Shown here piece after piece: positions 55,812 to 64,000 of a stretch of DNA of 64,000 nucleotides. The translations under genes and the position numbers were made by a program. Within the stretch, counting starts at the first letter, position 1, and every line of letters begins with the position of its first letter. Under the pieces are notes generated by a model that saw only the letters and a list, made by a program, of their open reading frames with translations, was not told where the DNA came from and made no database searches. This stretch comes from Macrostomum hystrix (Eukaryota; Platyhelminthes; Macrostomidae). The DNA lies in contig CATNEN010000011.1 in assembly GCA_950097015.1 (NCBI GenBank), forward strand, positions 310,001-374,000, written 5' to 3'.

Positions 55812-57761
55812 ATGAACTCTATAGTTTTTGTCATTCTAGTGGCAGCCTTTGCGCTGCAGACTGTACACGGATATTCGTCCTACAAGTCAAGAATTCCGAA
55901 CGGTGACAGAGTGCCGAACCCGTGCCAAGCTGGAACCATCTGGGCCGGAGTCGGACACCAGAGCTCTGTTGGGGCTGACACGAGGAACCCCTTCGGACTG
56001 GACTTCAAAGTTGCCGGCTCCAAGTGGACAACAGAACTGTGCCGGAAGGACTCGGATGGCGACGGCCTAACGAACGGCGAGGAGCTCGGAGATCCCGACT
56101 GCGTTTGGACAGTTGGGGCCACTCCCGCGAGGACAACTGGCCTGTCTCACCCTGGAATCTGTCCTCTAGACTCGACAAAATGCAAGAACGCATGGACAGT
56201 GTGCCCCAAAGCATTCAGTTGTCCTTCTATGAATGATCCCGGTGTGTATGTGAGAAACTTTACCATCAACAAGACCACGGTTCCGGCAAAGGAGACTACG
56301 TACATCTGCCAAGCATTCGAGCTGAACGGCACCGCCACCCCTGTTCACATGATTGGATCTCGACCCATCATCGATAACAACAACATCATGCATCACATGA
56401 TCATGTACGCCTGCGACACTAAACCAAACCAGACGTTCTTTGACGCACCTCAAGAGTGCTTCATGGGACGAGCGAATTGCAACGAAATTCTTAACCTCTG
56501 GGCTTTCGGTATTGATGGCGAATGCTTCAACAACAACACTGGATACCGCATTGGAGGCGAAGGCTACCGATATGCGATGCTTGAGCTTCACTGGAACAAT
56601 CCAGCAAAAGTGAGCACCTACACGGACTCATCTGGCCTCTCTCTGTACTACACTCCCAATTTGCGGAAGTACGATCAGGGAACAGTGATGTATGGCGAAG
56701 TCAATCTTGTGCTACCGCCACGTCAGCAGCTAGTTAATTATAACCACACATGTCCATCGGTGTGCACGGAGCGCTATCACACTGAGACCAGGTACATAAC
56801 ATCAGCTGGTATCCACATGCATGGCTATGGTGTGCAGGGTCGCATCTCCCTCTGGCGAAATGGAACATTCGTCCAGGATCTGCATCCGCTGCAGGCATAC
56901 GATTACAACTCACCCAAGATGAACCCGTTCGATCCGCCAGTGGAGTATCGCAGAGGCGACGAAGTAAAGACCGAATGCTATTTCAGTACACTGAGATCAA
57001 ACACCTCGGTTTTCTTCGGAGAAGGGACTAGCGACGAAATGTGCTTCTCGTTCCTTTCTTACTATCCCAACAATGTCAGCAAATCCACAGACGCCAAGCT
57101 TGGTCGTTGCATTGGGGTGTCGGGCATAAATCTTTGCTGGTTAAACAGCAATGCCAGGCCTCAAATTGAGCAGGAGTGCAACATTACAGACATGATCAGT
57201 GGAAAGATTCCCAACCAAGTATCAGCCGATATGAGTGCGAACGGATGCTTTTCCAATACCGGCTGCAGTGCCGCGTGCAGGAACTATCTGAACAACACGC
57301 TTTGGCCATCGAATGCCTGCTACGATCCGAACAGGTCACGCCAGATGGCGGAAATTCTAGCGATGGGATTCCAGACCAGCCAGAATGTGAGCCAGATGAT
57401 TGTCAAGACGCTCTACGGACAGAGGTTCTGTCAGCAGGAGGTCACTATGCTTGCAGAAATGGCCCGTCAGGCTTCAGCACTCTCGGCTGCTACCACTCCA
57501 GCTACTGTCCAAGTGGCGGCCCCGACTGGGTTGAAGTCCGAGCACCTGCTGATCATCATTATTGTGTGCAGCTGCTTGGGCTTCATAATCATATTGGCCA
57601 TTCTGGGCCTCATAGCCAGCAAGACTGCCGGAAGGGACTTTCCGAAGCCCACAGCTGGAGCGGACAAGACTCAGTCGATCGTAGGAGCGCAGAGCGACAA
57701 TAAAGCCTACCTTTACAATGAGTACGACAATAACTCGGCTGCGCACAAGTCCCAGCTCTGA
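55812..57761 (+). CDS. Temptin domain - copper type II monooxygenase - transmembrane protein (copy D)
   Basis: The single exon encodes 649 residues and is closely related to copy A throughout, in the opposite orientation. Signal peptide 1-20. Temptin domain about 22-120 (IPNGDRVPNPC, DSDGDGLTNGEELGDPDC, TGLSHPGICP). The copper monooxygenase has His194-His195, His260, His335/His337 and Met410 at the same positions as copy A. Membrane span about 578-602. The tail has YNEYDN and ends HKSQL, again a class I PDZ-type terminus. Many N-glycosylation sequons fit an extracellular domain. The chemistry known for the family is copper- and ascorbate-dependent hydroxylation (dopamine to noradrenaline, or peptide alpha-amidation), but the substrate here cannot be read from the sequence. 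Confidence 0.94.
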   Translation: MNSIVFVILVAAFALQTVHGYSSYKSRIPNGDRVPNPCQAGTIWAGVGHQSSVGADTRNPFGLDFKVAGSKWTTELCRKDSDGDGLTNGEELGDPDCVWTVGATPARTTGLSHPGICPLDSTKCKNAWTVCPKAFSCPSMNDPGVYVRNFTINKTTVPAKETTYICQAFELNGTATPVHMIGSRPIIDNNNIMHHMIMYACDTKPNQTFFDAPQECFMGRANCNEILNLWAFGIDGECFNNNTGYRIGGEGYRYAMLELHWNNPAKVSTYTDSSGLSLYYTPNLRKYDQGTVMYGEVNLVLPPRQQLVNYNHTCPSVCTERYHTETRYITSAGIHMHGYGVQGRISLWRNGTFVQDLHPLQAYDYNSPKMNPFDPPVEYRRGDEVKTECYFSTLRSNTSVFFGEGTSDEMCFSFLSYYPNNVSKSTDAKLGRCIGVSGINLCWLNSNARPQIEQECNITDMISGKIPNQVSADMSANGCFSNTGCSAACRNYLNNTLWPSNACYDPNRSRQMAEILAMGFQTSQNVSQMIVKTLYGQRFCQQEVTMLAEMARQASALSAATTPATVQVAAPTGLKSEHLLIIIIVCSCLGFIIILAILGLIASKTAGRDFPKPTAGADKTQSIVGAQSDNKAYLYNEYDNNSAAHKSQL

Positions 57762-58965
57762 GGATGCGGATTTCGGTGACGATTGAAGCGAGCGTGGTTT
57801 TTTATCAAACATATTTTAGCAGGAAAATTATAGCACAGATTGGCACTGGCTTGCAAATCTGTGTCACTGCTACTTGCTGCTCTTTTTTAGTGTTAGTTTT
57901 TTTCTCGCTCTAAAACTATTTATGAGCATTAGGAATATTAGGACTATATTTAGAACACATTTTATTTAACGCGTGCATCTCTTTAAATTAGACTGAGTAC
58001 GAGCTAGCAGTAAGTAGCAGAAACAATGGATAAAAAAACAGAAAAAACATTTGTGTAACTTTAAACTTTAATTAATATACTAAGTTTCAGATCTACATTA
58101 CAAACTCTCGCTAAAATATTATTACGTTTTTATTCCGCTCACTTCTCTTTGTGTATATGCAGCTGTGTTTAGAACTTAACTTTAGATTTAAATGTATTAT
58201 CATATTCTTACAATCTGCTAAAATTTTAATATTTACGAGTATTAACTTCTACCGGTTCCAGAGAGCTTAAAAAGTTTACACCAGAAAGGAATCATAAGTC
58301 TAAATATACTGTTACGCACGCGGCCTATTTAAAAATGTAGAATTTCTTAAATATATAATTAAAGCTTATTCACTTTGGTGTGTAAGTATGATGCACTTTT
58401 TTAATTAATGAATCGCGTGCATCTTTTGAAAGTTTTCAAATGTAGTTTGATCCGCTGGTCTACTGTCTTTTATACTAATGTTAAAATTTGCAACTCTAAT
58501 ATTTTAATGAATGATTGAATGGTCATTGTAAAGAAGTCGATACTACCTATACTATTATGATAGGATAGTACTAATGTTCCGGTTTATAAACGTAGGTAGT
58601 CTAAAAAGTTCTGTGATTTATAAAAGAAAATTAAGGACAGCTGCTAACAAAAAATTTGAATTTTGTTCCTCAAAGCTATAAAAAGCTTTCCAGATAATTT
58701 TGGCTGACAAAGCACGATAGAAATAATTGTTAAATATTTAATAATATAATTAAAGCGGATGCAGATAAAACGTTACATTTTAGTATTAAGCAAAGTGGCA
58801 AACTTGCAAACAGAAAAATTATGAAAACTCAAAATATTTAACGTGCACTGATCTTGTGCCCATTTGTTATATCCATCTCGGGCTTCAGTCGAAACTCGCA
58901 GCAAAGATATACAATGCACGGCAATTTTATAAAAGTTGCTCAATTAATCTGACAGATCTTGGGAT
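57762..58965. other. AT-rich spacer
   Basis: Nothing recognised between copy D and the 39-bp minisatellite. Confidence 0.5.
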
Positions 58966-59286
58966 TCCGAGTGTGTTCATTTCAGGATGGGATCAGTATC
59001 CTTAGGATGGGATTAGTGTCTAATTTAGGATGGGATCAGTGTCCAGTTTATGATGAGAGCAGTTTGGTATGGGATCAGTGTCCAGTTAATGATGAGAGCA
59101 GTTTGGGATGGGATCAGTGTCCAGTTAATGATGAGAGCAGTTTGGGATGGGATCAGTGTCCAGTTAATGATGAGAGCAGTTTGGGATGGGATCAGTGTCC
59201 AGTTAACGATGAGAGCAGTTTAGGATGGGATCAGTTTAGGATGGATCAGTGTCCAGTTTATGATGAGAGCAGTTTGGGATGGGATC
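58966..59286 (+). repeat. 39-bp minisatellite, left part
   Basis: About eight copies of a 39-bp unit (gggatcagtgtccagttaat followed by gatgagagcagtttgggat) with variants. The unit is a multiple of three, so a 13-residue repeat frame stays open. The same unit resumes at 61909, beyond the retrotransposon. Confidence 0.9.
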
Positions 59287-59300
59287 TTGACTTACTTGAC

Positions 59301-61671
59301 TTAGCGGCAGGGGGCCTCCATGACGGACGCAGCGAGGAGGCGGCTGGTGCCGCCCATATCGCTAACCCCTGGCAGCCAGACGGCCTCCAGCGAGGCGCGC
59401 CTGACTTGCGCCAGTATGGCCAGGGCCCTCTTGGCCTTTGTGGTGATGTGTGGGGTCCAGTTAAGCCTATGGTCTAGCACGAGACCAAGGCACCGGACCT
59501 GCTTTTCCATGGCAATATTCTTGCCATGGTCCAGAGCAGTTTGCTGGTAAACATAACCGCGACGGTCTTGGACTCAGAGAGTCGGAGCCCGCATTGGTCC
59601 GCCCAGCGCACCGCCCTGTTGATAAAGCCCTGAATGAGGTCCCTGGTGGTTTCCGCCGAGGGGCCCGCGCAGATGGCGGTCACATCGTCGGCATATCCCA
59701 CCTTCAGGACTGGGTCTGGACGAGTGCTTTTCAGCAGCTCATCCATGACGAGATTCCACAGCAGTGGGGTGAGGACGCCACCTTGGGGCCCTCCTTTTAG
59801 GACAGGTGCCGAGAGCACCCTGCCTTCGAGGTGGGCCACCACGTGGCGATTCCGGATCATGTACATGACCCAGCGAACGAGGTGGGGGTGAGTGGCCCTG
59901 GAAACCAGGGCCTTCTCAAAGGCTTCGAAAACAACGTTATCGAAGGCCCCCTCAATATCAAGGAAGACAGCCAGGGCAAAACCGCTGCCCAGTACTGCCT
60001 TCTCTAGAGTCTCCACGATGCAGTGGAGGGCGCTCTCCGTGGACCGGCCAGCCCGAAAGGCGTGCTGGTTTGGCGAGAGCGGGGCCCGCCCTAGCTCTAC
60101 AGTAAGAAGGCGCCAGAGCACCAGTCTTTCCATGAGCTTGAGGCAGGTGGAAGTCAAACTTATCGGGCGATAAGACTTGACCGAGCGATAGTCGCCTTTG
60201 GCGGGCTTCGGGATGAAGACGACCCGGGCTTCGTGCCACAGCGCTGGTACGTAGCCCAGCACGATGCAGGCCCGTAGAAGCCATTTTTGACCGCTTCATG
60301 CAAAAAGGCCGGATAAATACCATCTGGCCCAGGTGCTTTGAAAGGGTTGAATGACTTTGCCGCGCGAACGATGCGGTCATTCGTGACGAGTGACTGAGCC
60401 AGGCCCTGACCTCCACGTGAGTGGTCGTCTGGGCCAAAGTGCGCCGGTACACTCGGGAAGAAATGCCCTAGCATAAGCTCGAGCGTTTCCTCCGGGCGCT
60501 CCGTGATCGAGCCGTCTGGCTTTTTGATCGATGAGAGCTTGGAGAAGCGGTCGTTGGTGAGCGCCTTTACCACGCGGGCCGTGGGCCGCGAGCCCTCAAG
60601 CCCTTCGCAGTATTGTCGCCATTTGTCCGCTTTTGCCCTTCTGACCCGGCCCTTAAACTCATGGATGGCGCGAGTATAGGCCTCTTTGTCATCAGGGTCG
60701 TGCGAGGTTTTCAGCTTCCTCTGGAGAGCCTTAGCTCGGCGTCTCAGGACTCCGAGCTCGGGGTTCCACCAGGGGGCCGATTTTTTGCCTTTGTAGGCTT
60801 TGAGCGGGCAAGCCATTTCGTAGGCCTCTGTGATGGCGCCGCCCAGCAGGGCAGCCACTCCATCTAGGTCCTGCGTGGTTGCCATGGCCATGGAGGGGTC
60901 GGAATCCCGAAGGCCCTCATGCAGCTTTTGGCTGAACGCGGGCCAGTCGGTGTTTCTGACATTACGCCTCCAAATAGGCTTTTGCTTCTTATCGGGGGTA
61001 CCGATGTTGAAGCGAATGAAACGATGGTCCGAGAGCGAGCTTTCGGTCTCCCATACCTCCCACCCCAGCACCCTTGGGAGGATGCCGGGTGAGGCCAGGG
61101 TGACGTCAAGCACCTCAGCCCACCGCCCATTGTCGAAAGTGGGCGTGTTGCCCACATTACAGAAGTTGAGAGGCGTGCCGCTGACGTAGGCCAGGAGCTC
61201 TTCGCCGCGGTCATTGATTTTTGAGCTACCCCAGTGGGTGTGATGCGAGTTTGCATCTCCCGCGAGGAGCAGCTCGAAGTTACGTGCCCTGGCGAAATCA
61301 CAGAGGGCGACGAGGGTATCGCTGACCACGGGGGCGTCGCCTGCCAGGTAGGCGGATGCCACGAGGGTCAACTTGTTAGGCACAATGTGTGCAGATTGGA
61401 TGACGCAGATGTCCCCGTTAGAGAGATCGGGTCTCATCCACGCATTTAAGGCTTTTGTGGCATAGATCAGTGATCTAGGGCGGACAGAGTCTGCCATGCA
61501 GAAGCAGTCATAGCCAGCAGGAATGTTGCTTGGCTTGTTTTTTGATAACCAGGGCTCCTGCACAAGTACAAGGCCCGGCATCATGCGCTCTGTCGTGCGC
61601 ATCAGATTTACTGATGCTGCCACGCAGTGCTGGGTGTTAACTTGCAGACATGATATTCCGGGGATCATCAT
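59301..61671 (-). pseudogene. Endonuclease-reverse transcriptase ORF2 with two frameshifts
   Basis: The first frame (61671-60290) carries an APE-type endonuclease (VQEPW, GDANSHHTHWG, SLSDHR) and the start of the reverse transcriptase (NPFKAPGPDGIYPAF). A one-base loss in the T run at 60284-60288 (A run on minus) shifts to the second frame, 60262-59540, with YRPISLTS, LDIEGAFDNV, PQGGVLTPLLW and the catalytic YADDVTAI. A second shift near 59540 leads to MEKQVRCLGLVLDHRLNW, which stops at 59301. All key residues remain legible, so the copy is fairly recent but cannot make a full protein. Confidence 0.87.
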
Positions 61672-61683
61672 GCAGGCAGAGGT

Positions 61684-61905
61684 CTACTTGGAGGGGGACT
61701 CAGCCAGAAGGCGGTCCTCCTCCTCCAGGTCGATGTCGGTAGCCATGGGCTCCTCCGTGCCCAGGCCCCGAGCCAGAGGCGGGAACTCGACGGGGTCAGC
61801 CGCCCAGTCCCCACCCCCGGCCCCGAGCCCAGGCCCAGAGTCGCCCTCAACCGGAGCCGACACCGCTCCCTGGGCCGTGGGAGGGGCGCTCGAAGGGCCC
61901 TGCTC
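61684..61905 (-). pseudogene. C-terminal fragment of retrotransposon ORF1
   Basis: A Gly/Pro/Ala-rich stretch ends with DPVEFPPLARGLGTEEPMAT, an acidic run and a TAG, just before the ORF2 start. Position and composition fit the end of a gag-like ORF1. Its 5' part was lost at insertion. Confidence 0.65.
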
Positions 61906-61908
61906 GAT

Positions 61909-62640
61909 GGGATGGGATCAGTGTGCACTTAATGATGAGAGCAGTTTGGGATGGGATCAGTGTCCAGTTAACGATGAGAGCAGTTTGGGATGGGATCAGT
62001 GTCCAGTTAATGATGAGAGCAGTTTGGGATGGGATCAGTGTCCAGTTAATGATGAGAGCAGTTCGGGATGGGATCAGTGTCCAGTTAATGATGAGAGCAG
62101 TTTGGGATGGGATCAGTGTCCAGTTAATGATGAGAGCAGTTTGGTATGGATCAGTGTCCAGTTTATGATGGGATTCGTTTAGGATGGATCAGTGTCCAGT
62201 TTAGGATGGGATCAGTTTAGGATGGGATCAGTGTCCAGTTTAGGATGGGGTCAGTGTCCAGTTTATGATGAGATCAGTTTAGGATGGGATCAGTTTAGGA
62301 TGGGATCCGTGTACAGTTTATGATGGGATCAGTTTAGGATGGGATCAGTTTAGGATGGGATCAGTTTAGGATGGGATCAGTTTAGGATGGGATCAGTGTC
62401 CAGTTTAGGATGGGGTCAGTGTCCAGTTTATGATGAGATCAGTTTAGGATGGGATCAGTTTAGGATGGGATCCGTGTACAGTTTATGATGGGATCAGTTT
62501 AGGATGGGATCAGTGTCCAGTTTAGGATGGAATCAGTGTCCAGCTTATGATGGGATCAATCTAGGATCGGATCAGTGTCGAGTTTATGATGAGATCAGTT
62601 TAGGATAAGATCAGTATCCAGTTAAGCATGGGATCAGAGT
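61909..62640 (+). repeat. 39-bp minisatellite, right part, grading into a degenerate array
   Basis: Regular 39-bp units up to about 62160 match the left part. Beyond that, shorter units built from ggatgggatcagttta and gatcagtgtccagttta are mixed at irregular spacing, with a block of about 120 bp duplicated (about 62240-62350 and 62400-62510). Confidence 0.88.
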
Positions 62641-62757
62641 GGGATCAATCTCAGATTCAAATTCAAGACCTGGATGGAATGGGACAGTCGCAGGAAATTG
62701 ATCGGAAGTATGTACCAGCTGTGATCGCATATCAGAAGTAGCGCTAAAGCACACAAT

Positions 62758-63260
62758 TCAAGCAAACTTCTCCATAGCTGACTGCAGTTTCACTGGCATG
62801 AGGACCAGCATTTCCTTCAGCAAGCCCAGCTCAGGCGACATGACCGCGGCCGCGTCGGGAACCCGATCGCAGTAGTCGCTCACCTGGCGATAATTGGACT
62901 CCGCTCGGCGCAGGTTGGCAAGCCGGCGATCCTTCGAAGCTTCGGGTAGGCGAGCGGCTACTCGGCCAGCGTGGAACAGGGCCAGCAGCACCGGCCTGGT
63001 GTCCACCGCCTCAAGTCGGTCAGGCAGGCAGGACTGCGGTGCTGGCAGGCGGAAACTGTCGACGAACGCGTCGAACTGGTTGATCGCGTCGCGGCCAATG
63101 GCGTTGGCTTTGGCCACGGCTGCCGGCGATGGAGTCTGGCCCGCGGCGGCGCAGGACTCGAGCGCTGACAGCTTGATGTCCAGCAAGTCCACCTGGTGCG
63201 AGAGGGAGAGAAGAACGGAGGCCGGGATTTGCAGATTCATGCAGCTTGGATGGGGGAGGA
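62758..63260 (-). CDS. KIFBP: KIF-binding protein, last exon (5' part outside window)
   Basis: KIFBP (KBP) binds motor domains of certain kinesins and blocks their attachment to microtubules. It is needed for axon outgrowth. The exon encodes the C-terminus: SLSHQVDLLDIKLSALES, then NAIGRDAINQFDAFVDSF, LANLRRAESNYRQVSDYCDR and SPELGLLKEMLVLMPVKLQS. These line up in order with the human C-terminus. The Ala-rich stretch between the first two blocks is diverged. The 5' splice boundary is uncertain, about 63235-63270; the open frame further upstream (to 63330) looks low-complexity and I do not count it. The remaining exons must lie beyond 64000. Confidence 0.85.
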
Positions 63261-63379
63261 CTGTAGATTGTAGAGGACTGTAGACTGTAGAGGACTGTAC
63301 ACTTGGCGGGGAACTACAGGAGGCTGACATTGTAGAAGTGGAGACTGAAAGATACGTCGAATGAAAGGATGGTGGGAGG

Positions 63380-63970
63380 GAGCGGGACTGATGGATGGCA
63401 GGGAGCGGGACTGATGGATGGCAGGGAGCGGGACTGATGGATGGCAGGGAGCGGGACTGAATGATGAGGGAGCGGGACTGAATGATGGGAGGGAGCGGGA
63501 CTGAATGATGGGAGGGAGCGGGACTGATGGATGACAGGGAGCGGGACTGAATGATGGGAGGGAGCGGGACTGATGGATGGGAGGGAGTGGGACTGATTGA
63601 TGGCAGGGAGTGTGACTGATGGATGACAGGGAGCGGGACTGAATGATGGGAGGGAGCGGGACTGATGGATGACAGGGAGCGGGACTGATGGATGGGAGGG
63701 AGCGGGACTGATGGATGGGAGGGAGTGGGACTGATTGATGGCAGGGAGTGTGACTGATGGATGAGAGGGAGTGGGACTGATGTATGGCAGGGAGCGGGAC
63801 TGATGGATGGATGGAGCGGGACTGATGGATGGATGGAGCGGGACTGAATGATGGGAGGGAGCGGGACTGAATGATGGGAGGGAGCGTTACTGAATGATAG
63901 GAGGGAGCGGGACTGATGAATGGCAGGGAGCGGGACTGAATGATGGAAGGGAGCGGGACTGATGGATGTA
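63380..63970 (+). repeat. 23-bp minisatellite in a KIFBP intron
   Basis: About 25 copies of a unit such as gggagcgggactgatggatggca, with variants gaatgatgggag and shorter units. They run almost to the window end, so the true array may be longer. Confidence 0.92.
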
Positions 63971-64000
63971 AAGGATGAACGAGACGTAAGGTTTAATGAA

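Larger units (their letters stand above)
59287..61908 (-). mobile_element. Non-LTR retrotransposon (jockey/R1 superfamily type), damaged, inserted in the minisatellite
   Basis: It is bounded by an 11-bp direct repeat of minisatellite sequence, gggatgggatc, at 59276-59286 and 61909-61919. Reading on minus, it begins inside ORF1 (61905-61684), which ends with PVEFPPLARG and an acidic tail and then a stop. ORF2 follows with endonuclease and reverse transcriptase. The 3' end is a 9-bp tandem tail (taagtcaag, taagtcaa). The 5' end is truncated within ORF1, as usual for target-primed insertion. The C-terminal part of ORF2 is missing although the 3' tail is present, which implies an internal deletion. 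Confidence 0.88.

Overview
This is nuclear DNA from an animal. The genes are split by many GT-AG introns, the intergenic DNA is AT-rich and full of SINEs, minisatellites and class I and II transposons, and the proteins are metazoan (CFAP43, PDCD6/ALG-2, PSMD5, DLK/LZK kinase, SLC20A, KIFBP). A family of temptin-domain genes points to a lophotrochozoan. The rather diverged proteins would fit a free-living flatworm, but a mollusc or annelid cannot be excluded, so the phylum is inference. No bacterial gene, CRISPR array, rRNA or free-standing tRNA was seen.

Layout: 3-14017 (+) is CFAP43, with its 5' end outside the window, in about 31 exons including a run of tiny in-frame exons. 15813-16463 (-) is PDCD6/ALG-2. 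20793-23158 (+) is PSMD5, followed after about 430 bp by a DLK/LZK-type MAP3K (to 30002) and a 33-bp minisatellite. 32889-39396 (-) is an SLC20A (PiT) phosphate transporter; one of its introns holds a TA-flanked transposon with a second Tc1-like element nested inside it. 41789-42913 (+) is a single-exon LicD-family membrane protein. 43578-44020 is a foldback MITE. 46486-57761 is a cluster of four intronless temptin-domain genes: two long ones (temptin + copper monooxygenase + transmembrane segment) at the edges, and two short ones (temptin + transmembrane segment) between them, one of which carries an in-frame TGA. 54.2-54.96 kb is a retroelement relic. 58.97-62.64 kb is a 39-bp minisatellite split by a damaged non-LTR retrotransposon with an 11-bp target duplication. 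62758 to about 63260 (-) is the last exon of KIFBP, whose preceding intron is filled by a 23-bp minisatellite.

Most of the conserved genes are unrelated neighbours: axoneme, ESCRT/calcium, proteasome assembly, stress kinase, phosphate import and kinesin adaptor functions. The coherent unit is the temptin cluster. It is a set of cell-surface proteins joining a pheromone-type fold to a complete PHM/DBH-type copper site, with shared TATA-box promoters and class I PDZ-ligand tails. It is the best candidate here for an undescribed system. A second point of interest is the DLK-like kinase, which has lost the HRD arginine and has poly-Gln where the activation-loop phosphoserine normally sits.
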